64,000 bases of DNA from an uncultured Lachnospiraceae bacterium (GTDB lineage Bacteria > Bacillota > Clostridia > Lachnospirales > Lachnospiraceae), in the NCBI GenBank assembly GCA_947630005.1, contig CANRGB010000002.1, positions 1 through 64,000 of the forward strand, given 5' to 3'. This document shows positions 32,261 through 41,440 of this stretch, in pieces. The notes under the pieces are model-generated. The model ran no database searches and was not told where the DNA came from. It saw only the letters and a program-made list of their open reading frames with translations. Positions within the stretch are counted from its first letter, which is position 1, and each line of letters opens with the position of its first letter. The position numbers and the translations under genes are program-made.

Positions 32261-34351
32261 ATGTTTAATCAGTATGGCCTGTTAATGAAGAGCGGCCGCT
32301 CCGGAACTTCGCGTACCATAAAGGATCCGGAACTCGGAAAATTTTTATATGATCTGTACATCGCGTGCGGCGCGGATCTTACGGACGAGCTGAACAGCTG
32401 GTGCATGGACGGTTCGGACAGCTGCAGCTGTTTTTATATGCCTTTTGACTACGGCCGCAAGTCGTATACGGGAAAGGAACAGCATATCCTGCCGACGTAC
32501 GGATTTCGCGGGATCAGCGCGGACGGCGTAAAATATATCAACCAGTATTTCCAGAAATATGAAGATATCATGGGCGGCGCGTTTGTGGACTATGTGTTCG
32601 GAACGGACTATATCAACCCGGAGGAGCTGTCCAAATACAATCAGGAAAACGAGACGGTCGAGCGGATGCGCCAGAAGCTCTGGGGAATTTCCCATGTGGT
32701 TGAAAAGCCGGATCTGATCTGCCGCATCATGGAGCGGGTCTGGGCGGCGAAAGAGAGCGATCCCGAGACCAGAATCCTGATTGTCCTTGAGAACGCCGGG
32801 GAGGAATCCCTGAACCTTCTGCGCCAGCTGTATCTGCTTCTTCCGCAGGGACTGCGCGCCCGGAACGGATTTGAGACGAATATCAGGCGGGAAGATCTGG
32901 ACGTGATCGCGCGGGACGATCTGCCCATCAGCATCCTTACCGCCGACAAGGCCGGCGCGGCAGGCCTGGATAAAAAATATTTAAAGGGACTTCGTTTTCC
33001 GGTCGAGATCATAAAGCTGGACGAAGTCAGTACATATCCCTGCGATCAGGAGCGGGTCGGCCAGCTGAAGCACCACTGCGAGCGGATGTCCGTGGTGACG
33101 GAGCGCTATCTGAATTACGCGGAGTGGACGGCGATGAATGAGGCCGGCCGGACTCAGAGTTCCTTCAGTATTTACAGCCGGATCTGGGAGCTGAGGGAGG
33201 AACTTTATTCCGGGAAAAATCAGGAGGCGGCATCCTTTACGGGGATTCCCGGACAGAAGATGGAAACCGGCGGGCAGAAATCCGGCGGAAAACAGGGAGA
33301 TAAGCTTGAGGTTCTGGTCCCGAAGAGGGAAATGGATGAGCTGAACGAGAAATATATTTCCTTAAAGCGCGGGAAGACCCGCGTCACGGCCGCCCGGAAT
33401 CTTCTGGGGATACTTGCGGCTGTTTTCGCGGCTGCCGGCGTGGCGATGGCCGTGATCTTCGGCGTGAGGATCCGGATGCTGCAGGATACCTATACGGAGC
33501 AGGAGGAAAAGCTTCAGAGTCAGGAAGCGGAGGTAAAGAGTCTGTCACAGCGGCTGAAGGAGCGTGAATCGGAGGCGGCGGATCTGTCACAGCAGCTGGA
33601 GGCGCGCGAGTCAGAGGCGGCAGATCTTTCGCAGCAGCTGGAGGCGCGTGAGTCGGAGGCGGCAGATCTTTCACAGCAGCTGGAAGACAAGAAAACGGAA
33701 ACCGCGAGCCTTTCAGAGCAGCTGGAGGGCCGTGAGTCGGAGGCGGCGGAGCTTTCGCAGCGGTTAAAGGACCGCGAATCGGAGGCGGCGGAGCTTTCGC
33801 AGCAGCTGGAGGGCCGCGAGTCGGAAGCGACGAGCCTGTCGGACCTTTCACAGCAGCTGGAGGCGCGCGAATCGGAAGCGGCCGAGCTTTCGCAGCAGTT
33901 AAAGGAACGTGAGTCGGAGGCTGCGGAACTGTCGCGTCAGTTAAAAGAGCGTGAATCGGAAGCGGCGGATCTGTCACAGCAGCTGGAAGACAGCAAGTCG
34001 GAAGCGGCGGATCTGTCACAGCAGCTGGAAGACAGCAAGTCGGAGGCGGCAGGCCTCTCACAGCAGCTGGAGGACAGCAAGTCGGAGGCGGCTGAGCTTT
34101 CACAGCAGCTGCAGGACAGCAGATCGGAGGCCGCGGGCCTTTCGGAACAGCTGGAAGAAGAGCGGTCAAAGAATGAGGGACTTCCGGCGGAGACGGGAGC
34201 GGCGGCAGAGGTTCAGCCGGCGTCCAGCGAATCGGAAGCACAGACGGACGCGGGGGTCCAGACAGAAGCGGACGCGGAATCTCAGCCGGGAACAGAACCG
34301 CCTGCGCAGCCTCAGACGGAACCGTACGTCCCGCTTGGAATTTTGTACTGA
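32261..34351 (+). CDS. GAP1-related membrane protein with 15-unit coiled coil
   Basis: A 696-residue protein; ATG 32261 follows AAAGGGG by 8 bases. Residues about 1-335 are soluble. The segment RILIVLENAGEESLNLLRQL...ARNGFETN resembles the corresponding region of the GAP1-like protein (VLLIRDTPEQ...ITFSTN), suggesting a shared middle domain. A membrane helix lies near 390-412 (NLLGILAAVFAAAGVAMAVIF). Then come 15 units of about 14 residues (LSQQLEARESEAAD type), two heptads each, forming a long coiled coil; one unit has 3 extra residues that would shift the heptad phase. A Glu/Ala/Gln/Pro tail follows. Topology probably puts the coiled coil outside. Own promoter, but likely part of the same system. 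Confidence 0.65.
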   Translation: MFNQYGLLMKSGRSGTSRTIKDPELGKFLYDLYIACGADLTDELNSWCMDGSDSCSCFYMPFDYGRKSYTGKEQHILPTYGFRGISADGVKYINQYFQKYEDIMGGAFVDYVFGTDYINPEELSKYNQENETVERMRQKLWGISHVVEKPDLICRIMERVWAAKESDPETRILIVLENAGEESLNLLRQLYLLLPQGLRARNGFETNIRREDLDVIARDDLPISILTADKAGAAGLDKKYLKGLRFPVEIIKLDEVSTYPCDQERVGQLKHHCERMSVVTERYLNYAEWTAMNEAGRTQSSFSIYSRIWELREELYSGKNQEAASFTGIPGQKMETGGQKSGGKQGDKLEVLVPKREMDELNEKYISLKRGKTRVTAARNLLGILAAVFAAAGVAMAVIFGVRIRMLQDTYTEQEEKLQSQEAEVKSLSQRLKERESEAADLSQQLEARESEAADLSQQLEARESEAADLSQQLEDKKTETASLSEQLEGRESEAAELSQRLKDRESEAAELSQQLEGRESEATSLSDLSQQLEARESEAAELSQQLKERESEAAELSRQLKERESEAADLSQQLEDSKSEAADLSQQLEDSKSEAAGLSQQLEDSKSEAAELSQQLQDSRSEAAGLSEQLEEERSKNEGLPAETGAAAEVQPASSESEAQTDAGVQTEADAESQPGTEPPAQPQTEPYVPLGILY
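33532..34170 (+). repeat. In-gene tandem 42-bp repeat encoding the coiled coil
   Basis: About 15 DNA units of 42 bp (one of 51 bp) encode LSQ(Q/R)L-x-x-(R/S)-(E/K)-SEAA(D/E/G). High identity between neighbouring units shows recent expansion, and copy number probably varies between strains. Confidence 0.9.
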
Positions 34352-34355
34352 GACT

Positions 34356-34445
34356 GTTACAGTTCACACATGCGCTGTCCCGCGAGGTGATTTCCGTGCA
34401 TCGCGGAGCGCTGTTACGTTCACGACCTGCAAGGGAGTGAACAGT
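34356..34445. repeat. Cruciform dispersed repeat, copy A
   Basis: GTTACAGTTCACACATGCGC...TCGCGGAGCGCTGTTACG matches 59256-59319 with two differences over about 64 bases. Arms TTAC-A-GTTCAC/GTGAAC-A-GT and CCCGCGA/TCGCGG can form a cruciform. Copy A has about 15 extra bases before GGAGTGAACAGT. Confidence 0.85.
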
Positions 34446-34497
34446 GATCTGAGACTATCGCCGCGCGCGGCGTCTGTTTTTGGAGGGAGGAAGATTT

Positions 34498-35199
34498 TTG
34501 AAGCAGAGAAAGAAGCTTATGATGAAAAAACGAACAGCGGGTCTGGCGGCCGCCGTACTGCTCTTTTGTCTGTGCGGCATGACGATTCTGGCGGCGGAGC
34601 AGGTTCCTTCCGCGGATCTGACGTTTGACGGATTCCGGGCGGATCTTATTTCGGCTTTGAATGTCCGCCGCGATCTTCTGAACCAGGCAGGCGGGGCGGC
34701 GCTGGACAAACAGACAGCGGTATCGGCTGCCCAGAAAGAATGGGAGATCATGGGGAAGTATGACGGGGCCGATTTTCTGGCGTTTGGAGAGAATGAGGAA
34801 TATCTCAGGAGAGAGTATCTGCGCGGACTCGGGCAGCAGGCGGGCCTTGCGGCGGACGAGCCGGACGATGGCGCTTTCTGGAAAAGCTGGGATGAGGGCT
34901 ACCTGAGAAGGGCCTATGTGCTGGAAGAATTGTACGCGATCTATTATCTGGAAGGGATTCCGGAGGAGATAACCAGTCATCTGGGCGAGACGACGGGCGG
35001 ATACGCCGCGAACGGCACGCAGGAGGTATACCAGATTCAGTCCCTGATCGGGGTGGACGCGGACGGACAGACCGGGAAAAAGACGGTTCTGGCGCTGAAG
35101 AAGAAGCAGGAGGAGCTGGGACTGGAGATCAACGGGGTCGTAAACGCCGCCCGGCTGGAGGAACTGAATCAGAAGCTGGCGGAAGCCGGGCAGGGTTGA
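34498..35199 (+). CDS. Exported protein with peptidoglycan-binding-like C-terminus
   Basis: A 233-residue protein. The TTG at 34498, 7 bases after GGAGGGAGG, is the best start; MKQRKKLMMKKRTAGLAAAV leads a signal peptide with cleavage near ILAAEQ. The middle is helical and unrecognised. The last 60 residues (EVYQIQSLIGVDADGQTGKKT, then NGVVNAARLEELNQKL) resemble a degenerate PG_binding_1 domain (a normal one reads V..lQ..LG...G..DG..G..T). It probably associates with the cell wall. It may belong to the same cassette as the coiled-coil gene, from which a 147-base repeat-bearing gap separates it. Confidence 0.6.
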   Translation: MKQRKKLMMKKRTAGLAAAVLLFCLCGMTILAAEQVPSADLTFDGFRADLISALNVRRDLLNQAGGAALDKQTAVSAAQKEWEIMGKYDGADFLAFGENEEYLRREYLRGLGQQAGLAADEPDDGAFWKSWDEGYLRRAYVLEELYAIYYLEGIPEEITSHLGETTGGYAANGTQEVYQIQSLIGVDADGQTGKKTVLALKKKQEELGLEINGVVNAARLEELNQKLAEAGQG

Positions 35200-35310
35200 G
35201 CGCTTTGCGCGTTCCTGCGTTCCGGGGTGAAAGGCATGAGAAATTTATGGATTGTCCTGCCGGACAGTTTATGATGCGGAAACGGAAGGATAAACAGGAA
35301 GGAGAATCAC

Positions 35311-37623
35311 ATGAACAGGAAGCATCTGTCTGCGCGCCTGCTTGCGGCCGCAATGCTCTTTTTGATCGGCGTCTATGGAGGGAAAACGGCGGGCGTACTT
35401 TCTGTAAATGCCTCCGCGGAAGAGAACGATACAGTGCAGGAGGCGGCCGCCCCCGGGCAGTATGAGGCGTCTGGCGTCCCCGCCGGAGCAGAAGAAACCG
35501 GGACGGCTCTGACGTCGGGAGAAATCCCGTCCGATGAGTATGAGCGGGCCGTCTGGTATGGTTTTTTGCCGCAGGGTCTGGCTTTGGGCGCGGACAAGCC
35601 GGCTACATGGGGTGAGTACTGTACCATGATAGGGAACATGCTGGAGCGCAAAGGGGAAACGCTTGGAGCGCAGTGGAAGGAGCTTGCGGCGCTGGCCCTG
35701 CATTCGGAGCAGGAGATGGTGCGGGATCAGGGATGTTTCGTCCTCTACCGGGCGGCGGAGCTGATGGGGGAAGACCAGAATGACGGAGGTCTGCGCGCTG
35801 TTTCCACAAATCCTCACCTTCTTCCCAGCAATGACGGCTCTTTGTATTCGTGGGATTACCGCGTTTTTACCGGCGAGGGAAATGATGAGTGGATTCAGGA
35901 CGATACCTATGAGGGACTGTTCGGACAGATGAGCTATATCACGGCTGCCGTTATGTTCTGCCAGTTCCGCATAAGCCTCTGCTCTTTTGAGACGCTCTAT
36001 GATACGCAGACCGATATCACGGATCCGCTGACTGTCAGGGAGGCGGCCCTGTCGGTTCTGAGACTTTATGAATGTACGCCTGATGCGGCAAAAGCGTTCT
36101 GGCTTGACAGAATTGAAAAACTTGACGAGAAAGTCCTCTCTGCGGGAGAACCGGAGGAAGTGACCGCGCTGAGGGAACAGATTCTTCACACGGAATCAGG
36201 CATTGTCCGGTCGGACGTCCAGATTCCGGGCCAGACTTATACAGGAACGGCGTATTATGTGTCCAGCAGCGGCAGCGACGACAACGACGGACTTTCGCCG
36301 GAAACCGCGTGGGCCACTCTGGACAAGATCAACCAGACGCCTCTTTTCTACGGGGACGCGGTTTTCTTTGAGCGCGGCGGCACCTATCGCGGAAATCTCT
36401 ACCTGTATGACACGGACGGATATGTCACGCTGTCCGCGTATGGGGAAGGAGAGAAGCCGGTGCTGACTTCCGCCGGGGAGTGCGCGGCCGGTGCGGAGAA
36501 ATGGTCGCTGTGGTATGAGGAAGACGGCGTGAGGATCTGGAAATATTATAAAGACTGTCTGGACTGCGGCCTTATCGTTTTTGACGACGCCCGGGCAGGG
36601 TATAAAGTTGTTGCAGACTGGTCCGGTACGGAATGGATCAACAGGGACGGGACTCCGTTTGACATCGCGGCCTCGCTCACGGAGGATCTGGACTTTTTCT
36701 CGGACGACGGCGGCAGATTTGGCGGAGCCGCGGACTTTTATGTGGGTCCGGGGGGCTCGCCGGAAGATGTGAAATACGGTCCTTTATACCTGCGCTGCGA
36801 CGAGGGAAATCCCGGGGAAGTGTTTGGCTGCGTTGAGCTGTGCACTATGACCGCTCCGGATGAGAGGGACGGCGCTTATGAGGGCACGGTGGCCGACGGA
36901 ATTGACGGAAGCGTGTATGATAATCTGAGCATAAAATATTTCCCGATGGGAGGCGTCTGCATAGGCGGCAGAGACAATATCATTCAGAACTGCGAGATCG
37001 CCTGGGGAGGCGGCTGTGTGCAGTATATGGAAAACGGAAAAATCACCGGTCAGATGGGCGACGCCATCAACGGCTGCGGGCTGGAAAACTGCAGGCTCAC
37101 CGGCAATTATATCCATGATATAGTTTCCTCGCCGCTGATCGTCGAAAGCTGGCGGGACGTGCAGATCAGAGATATCTCCGTCAGCCGGAATCTGATCGAG
37201 CGCACGGGCGGCGGGATCAATATCAATGATAACGAGAATATTTCCTTTGAAAATGTCTCGGTCAATGATAATGTGTTCTATCTCGTGAGCGCTTCCTGGC
37301 CGGGAGAAAGACTTGTCCGCAGCGGCCTGATCGCCGCCGGGGAGTGGACGGCATGTTTTCGCATCCGTGATCCGTACGAGTACACGAACTGTACCTTTTC
37401 CGGCAACGCCATGTATGATCCGCTGATGCTTTTCTATTACTGCGATGTGCCGCTGCCGCAGATGTCGGATAATCTGTATGTGCCGTCGGAGTACACGGCC
37501 GCTTTTGCGAATATAAAATACAACGAGGAGACCGGACCTTACATCCCGGCCCGGATGGAAGAGGCGGAGCATATCGTCAGAGATGTCTTCGGCGATTCCA
37601 CAAGTGAGATAAAAAATGAATAA
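35311..37623 (+). CDS. Secreted right-handed beta-helix protein (pectate-lyase-like fold)
   Basis: A 770-residue protein with a signal peptide (MNRKHLSARLLAAAMLFLIG) after AAGGAGAA. Residues about 25-300 are an unrecognised helical domain. From about 310 the pattern YYVSSSGSDDNDGLSPETAW-TLDKIN...GDAVFFERGGTYRG is the usual start of exported beta-helix proteins. Repeated strands such as IIQNCEIAWGGGCVQYMENG, NRLTGNYIHD-type turns and ININDNENISFENVSVNDN follow. Such proteins bind or cleave polysaccharides; no catalytic residues can be assigned. A terminator follows (37641-37672). Confidence 0.78.
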   Translation: MNRKHLSARLLAAAMLFLIGVYGGKTAGVLSVNASAEENDTVQEAAAPGQYEASGVPAGAEETGTALTSGEIPSDEYERAVWYGFLPQGLALGADKPATWGEYCTMIGNMLERKGETLGAQWKELAALALHSEQEMVRDQGCFVLYRAAELMGEDQNDGGLRAVSTNPHLLPSNDGSLYSWDYRVFTGEGNDEWIQDDTYEGLFGQMSYITAAVMFCQFRISLCSFETLYDTQTDITDPLTVREAALSVLRLYECTPDAAKAFWLDRIEKLDEKVLSAGEPEEVTALREQILHTESGIVRSDVQIPGQTYTGTAYYVSSSGSDDNDGLSPETAWATLDKINQTPLFYGDAVFFERGGTYRGNLYLYDTDGYVTLSAYGEGEKPVLTSAGECAAGAEKWSLWYEEDGVRIWKYYKDCLDCGLIVFDDARAGYKVVADWSGTEWINRDGTPFDIAASLTEDLDFFSDDGGRFGGAADFYVGPGGSPEDVKYGPLYLRCDEGNPGEVFGCVELCTMTAPDERDGAYEGTVADGIDGSVYDNLSIKYFPMGGVCIGGRDNIIQNCEIAWGGGCVQYMENGKITGQMGDAINGCGLENCRLTGNYIHDIVSSPLIVESWRDVQIRDISVSRNLIERTGGGININDNENISFENVSVNDNVFYLVSASWPGERLVRSGLIAAGEWTACFRIRDPYEYTNCTFSGNAMYDPLMLFYYCDVPLPQMSDNLYVPSEYTAAFANIKYNEETGPYIPARMEEAEHIVRDVFGDSTSEIKNE

Positions 37624-37640
37624 AAACGGATAATTTATAT

Positions 37641-37672
37641 CCCCCCCACCGGCTTGTGGAGGGGATTTTTTT
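37641..37672 (+). terminator. Intrinsic terminator after the beta-helix gene
   Basis: CCCCCCCACC-GGCTTG-TGGAGGGG followed by ATTTTTTT. It separates the exported protein from the peptide transporter. Confidence 0.85.
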
Positions 37673-37765
37673 CGGATATAATAAGCGAAAATGCTGCAGG
37701 GAGACTGCTGATTCAGGACGGTTGTCCGCCAGGCGGGCATAGATGTTCAGACAGGAGAAAGAAGA

Positions 37766-39412
37766 ATGAGATTGAAAAGAATTACAGATTTATTGAGCGC
37801 GGCTGCGCGGCCGCATTTTTCAGGTGTCTGCCGGAAGACGGGAGCGGCCGCCCTTTTCTTTATGATGGTGTCGGCGTGTCTGGCATGGGGGTCTGCCCCG
37901 AAGGTGTGGGCGGAGGAGACAAAGGATGAGGTCGTCGTCACGATGCCGCCGTCCTCGGAACCTTCTTCCGGTTTTGATCCGGCGTACGGCTGGGGCGCGG
38001 GCGAGCATGTGCATGAGCCGCTGATTCAGAGCACGCTGGTCCGCACGACGAAGGATCTCGGGATCGAGAACGATCTGGCGACGGAATACGGCTGCAGCGA
38101 GGACGGGCTGACCTGGACTGTAAAGATCCGCGATGATGTCAAATTCACGGACGGGGAGCCTCTGACCGCGGAGGATGTTGCGTTTACGTACAATAACTGC
38201 CGTGACGTCAGCTCGGTCAATGATTTTACGATGCTGAAGGAGGCCGTGGCCGTCGACGATACGACGGTGGAATTTCATATGAACGAACCGTACTCGATCT
38301 GGCCGTACACAATGGCGATCGTGGGCATTGTGCCGGAGCACGCGTACGACGAGAATTACGGCCAGAATCCGATCGGTTCCGGGCGTTACATTATGAAGCA
38401 GTGGGACAGGGGACAGCAGATCATCTTTGAGGCGAATCCGGATTATTACGGCGAGGCCCCGAAGATGAAGAAAGTGACGGTCCTTCTGATGGAGGAGGAC
38501 GCGGCGCTCGCGGCCGCGATGTCCGGCCAGGTGGATGTGGCCCACACGGCGGCTTCCTACGCGGATATGGGAATTGACGGGTACAGTCTTTTCAGCGTGG
38601 AATCCGTGGACAACCGCGGGTTCAACCTTCCGGCCGCGGAACCCGAGGAGATTGACGGGGTTACGTACGGCAACGCGTTTACGGCCGACGTCAATGTGCG
38701 CCGCGCGATCAATCTTGCGATCGACCGGGACGAGATGATCCGGAATGTATTGAACGGCCATGGTTCTGCCGCGTACAGCATCTGCGACAAGATGCCGTGG
38801 TACAACGACGAGGCGGTTACGGAGTATGATCTTGACGCCGCGAAGCAGCTGATGGACGAGGCAGGCTGGACCGAAGGAGAGGACGGCATCCGGGAGAAGG
38901 ACGGAGTGAAGGCCGCGTTCACGCTGATGTTCAGCAATGGGGATTCCGTGCGCCAGGCGCTCGCGGAGGACACGGCGAACCAGCTGAGGGAGCTTGGCAT
39001 CGAGGTGACGACGGAGGGAGTCGGCTGGGATACGGCTTACACCCGCGCGCAGTCGGACGCGCTCGTCTGGGGCTGGGGCGCTCACACGCCGATGGAGCTT
39101 TACAACATTTATCACACGCTGGACGACGGATTTGCGGAGTACTCTCCGTACGCGAACGGGACCGTGGACGATTATATGGATCAGGCGCTGCAGGCGACGG
39201 ATCTGGAGGAATCCTATGAGCTCTGGAAAAAGGCGCAGTGGGACGGCACGACCGGCGTCACGCAGGAGGGAGATATCCCGTGGATCTGGCTGTGCAACAT
39301 TGATCATCTGTACTTTGTGCGCGACGGTCTGAAAATTGCCGATCAGAAAATTCATCCGCACGGACACGGCTGGTCGATCGTCAATAATGTAGATCAGTGG
39401 GAGTGGGAGTAG
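37766..39412 (+). CDS. Oligopeptide/nickel-type ABC transporter substrate-binding protein (SBP_bac_5)
   Basis: A 548-residue extracytoplasmic protein. A hydrophobic N-terminal stretch ends with VSAC, a possible lipobox (Cys near residue 38), though cleavage before AEET is also possible. Family features are LATEYGCSEDGLTWTVKIRDDVKF, PLTAEDVAFTY, NPIGSGRYIMKQWDRGQQI and RRAINLAIDRDEM. It heads an operon with two DppB/C-like permeases and two ATPases. Relatives carry peptides, nickel or other small solutes; the set cannot be narrowed by sequence alone. Start ATG after AGGAGAAAG. Confidence 0.9.
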   Translation: MRLKRITDLLSAAARPHFSGVCRKTGAAALFFMMVSACLAWGSAPKVWAEETKDEVVVTMPPSSEPSSGFDPAYGWGAGEHVHEPLIQSTLVRTTKDLGIENDLATEYGCSEDGLTWTVKIRDDVKFTDGEPLTAEDVAFTYNNCRDVSSVNDFTMLKEAVAVDDTTVEFHMNEPYSIWPYTMAIVGIVPEHAYDENYGQNPIGSGRYIMKQWDRGQQIIFEANPDYYGEAPKMKKVTVLLMEEDAALAAAMSGQVDVAHTAASYADMGIDGYSLFSVESVDNRGFNLPAAEPEEIDGVTYGNAFTADVNVRRAINLAIDRDEMIRNVLNGHGSAAYSICDKMPWYNDEAVTEYDLDAAKQLMDEAGWTEGEDGIREKDGVKAAFTLMFSNGDSVRQALAEDTANQLRELGIEVTTEGVGWDTAYTRAQSDALVWGWGAHTPMELYNIYHTLDDGFAEYSPYANGTVDDYMDQALQATDLEESYELWKKAQWDGTTGVTQEGDIPWIWLCNIDHLYFVRDGLKIADQKIHPHGHGWSIVNNVDQWEWE

Positions 39413-39455
39413 GATTTTACTTGGATAAAAAATTTTCAGTGAATAGGAGAGAACT

Positions 39456-40451
39456 TTGTTGAAGCATAATCTGTGGTTTGCCGGAAAGAGCTTTCTGCGC
39501 ATGATTCTGCTGCTGATCGCGGTGAGCATTGCGACCTTCGCGCTGGTCTCGGTCTCGCCGATCGATCCGCTGCAGGCGAATGTGGGACAGGCGGCTCTGG
39601 GTTCGATGAGTGAGGAACAAAAGGAAAAACTGCGTTCGTACTGGGGGGTGGACACACCCCCTGCCGAACGTTATATAAACTGGGCAAAAGACGCGGCGAG
39701 AGGCGACATGGGAACCTCCCTGCTTTACCGTCAGCCCGTCATGGATGTGATAAAAGTCAAGCTGGCGAACTCGCTGTTTCTGCTTGCGCTGGCCTGGCTG
39801 ATATCCGGGGCGCTCGGCTTTGCGCTCGGCGTTCTGGCCGGGATTTTCCGGGGAAGTCCCGCGGATAAGGCGATCAAGGGCTACTGCCTTGTAATCGCGA
39901 GCACGCCGGCGTTCTGGCTGGCCCTGCTTTTGCTGATCGTCTTTGGCGTCTGGCTGAAGGTGCTGCCGATCGGACTGAGCGTGCCGATCGGGATGGAGGC
40001 GCAGGACGTCACGTTTCTGGACCGGGCGCGCCACGCGGTCCTTCCGGCGGTGACTTTAAGCATCACGGGCGTCTCCAATATCGCGCTGCATACGCGGGAG
40101 AAGATGATTGACATCATGGAGAGCGATTACGTCCTCTTTGCGCGCGCGAGGGGAGAGAGCCTCCGGGATATCGTGCGCGGCCATGCTCTGCGCAACGTGC
40201 TGCTTCCCGCGATGACGCTGCAGTTCGCGTCGATCAGCGAGATCATCGGCGGCTCGGTGCTGGTGGAGCAGGTTTTCTCCTATCCGGGTCTGGGGCAGGC
40301 GGCCGTCACAGCCGGGACAGGCAGCGACGTTCCGCTGCTGATGGGTATCACACTGATCACGGCAGCTATCGTATTTCTCGGTAATTTTATCGCCAATCTG
40401 CTGTACGGCGTGGTGGATCCGCGCATCCGGAGGGGAGGGCGCGAGGGATGA
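39456..40451 (+). CDS. Oligopeptide/nickel-type ABC permease (DppB/NikB family)
   Basis: A 331-residue membrane protein with six expected helices. The start is TTG, either 39456 or the adjacent TTG 39459, 5 or 8 bases after AGGAGA. Family marks are the extracytoplasmic EQKEKLRSYWGVDTPPAERY, the EAA-type loop FARARGESLRDIVRGHALRN and the end SVLVEQVFSYPGLGQA. It lies 43 bases after the binding protein. Its stop overlaps the ATG of a 31-codon frame that leads to the next permease. Confidence 0.92.
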   Translation: MLKHNLWFAGKSFLRMILLLIAVSIATFALVSVSPIDPLQANVGQAALGSMSEEQKEKLRSYWGVDTPPAERYINWAKDAARGDMGTSLLYRQPVMDVIKVKLANSLFLLALAWLISGALGFALGVLAGIFRGSPADKAIKGYCLVIASTPAFWLALLLLIVFGVWLKVLPIGLSVPIGMEAQDVTFLDRARHAVLPAVTLSITGVSNIALHTREKMIDIMESDYVLFARARGESLRDIVRGHALRNVLLPAMTLQFASISEIIGGSVLVEQVFSYPGLGQAAVTAGTGSDVPLLMGITLITAAIVFLGNFIANLLYGVVDPRIRRGGREG

Positions 40452-40543
40452 ATCAGTATGCAGAATGGAGAGAACTGCGCCGTGAAATAAGGAACGGCGG
40501 GTTTATGTATCTGGCGGAAAGGGAACGGAGGTGCAGGATTTGA
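40448..40543 (+). CDS. 31-codon frame bridging the two permease genes
   Basis: ATG 40448 overlaps the upstream stop as ATGA, and its own stop overlaps the likely TTG start of the next permease as TTGA. It would encode MNQYAEWRELRREI and 17 more residues, a charged peptide with no known family. Chained overlaps suggest translational coupling of the two permeases more than a functional peptide. No separate ribosome site except GCGAGGG before the ATG. Confidence 0.35.
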   Translation: MNQYAEWRELRREIRNGGFMYLAERERRCRI

Positions 40544-41382
40544 AAGAGAGCGGAAAACGTTTCGGATGGAACCAGAGACAGCGCGCCAGGCTTCTGCTTG
40601 TTTTCTCCGTTTTATTTCTCGTGACGGTCGCTGCCGCGGGGTATTTCTGCCGCGACGCGTCGATGGTGACGGATTTCTCCCGGAAGAACCTGGCGCCCTG
40701 TTTCGCGTATCCGTTTGGCACGGACTGGATGGGACGGAATATGTTTTACCGGACGCTGACCGGACTCTCGATGAGTATTCTGATCGGCGTCAGCGCGGCG
40801 GCGGTCAGCGCGGTCATGGCGCTCATTCTTGGAATCGCGGCGGCGGCGCTCGGAAAGCGGGCGGACTCTGTGATCAGCTTTCTGATCGATATGGTCATGG
40901 GAATTCCGCATATTCTGCTGCTGATCCTGATCTCCTATGCCTGCGGCAAGGGCTTAAAAGGCGTGATCGTCGGCGTGGCGCTGACTCACTGGACTTCGCT
41001 CGCGCGGCTGATCCGCGGCGAGGTGCTGCAGCTGAAGGAGAGCGAGTATATTCAGATTGCGGAGCGGCTCGGTCACAGCAAACTGCAGGTGGCGGCAAAG
41101 CATATGCTGCCGCATCTTTTTCCGCAGTTTGTCGTGGGCCTGGTGCTGATGTTCCCGCACGCGATTCTGCATGAGTCCAGCGTGACGTTCCTCGGCATGG
41201 GACTGTCGTCGGAGCAGCCCGCGATCGGCGTGATTCTCTCGGAGAGTATGCGCTATCTGATCATGGGAGAGTGGTGGCTGGCGCTGCTGCCCGGGATCAT
41301 GCTGGTGCTGACGGTGGTGCTGTTCGATCTGGGCGGGACAAGCCTGAGACGGCTGCTGGATCCGAACAGTGTGCACGAATAA
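40540..41382 (+). CDS. Oligopeptide/nickel-type ABC permease (DppC/NikC family)
   Basis: A 280-residue membrane protein. The TTG at 40540 is chosen because GGAGGTG ends 6 bases before it; an in-frame GTG at 40531 overlaps that site. The protein carries AYPFGTDWMGRNMFYRTLTG, a variant of the family signature (HPFGTDxxGRDxxSR), and the EAA-type loop IQIAERLGHSKLQVAAKHML. It should pair with the permease at 39456. Confidence 0.92.
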   Translation: MKESGKRFGWNQRQRARLLLVFSVLFLVTVAAAGYFCRDASMVTDFSRKNLAPCFAYPFGTDWMGRNMFYRTLTGLSMSILIGVSAAAVSAVMALILGIAAAALGKRADSVISFLIDMVMGIPHILLLILISYACGKGLKGVIVGVALTHWTSLARLIRGEVLQLKESEYIQIAERLGHSKLQVAAKHMLPHLFPQFVVGLVLMFPHAILHESSVTFLGMGLSSEQPAIGVILSESMRYLIMGEWWLALLPGIMLVLTVVLFDLGGTSLRRLLDPNSVHE

Positions 41383-41423
41383 AAACAGACAGGCCGAACC
41401 GTTTTCAGGACAAGTGACAGATA

Positions 41424-41440
41424 ACGGGAATCGAACCCGT
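41424..41440 (-). other. tRNA T-arm-like sequence, possible tRNA remnant
   Basis: On the - strand ACGGG-TTCGATT-CCCGT is a perfect 5-bp stem with the canonical 7-base T-loop of tRNAs. No matching acceptor strand, D-arm or anticodon arm was found in the preceding 70 bases, so it is not a complete tRNA. It could be chance or the remnant of an integration event. It lies between the second permease and the first ATPase. Confidence 0.25.

Noticed and set aside
33532-34170. CRISPR array or intergenic satellite
   Set aside because: The 42-bp units are in frame within a gene and encode heptads.
37820-39655. 611-codon - strand frame opposite the peptide-binding protein
   Set aside because: Antisense of a clear SBP_bac_5 gene; length only reflects high GC.
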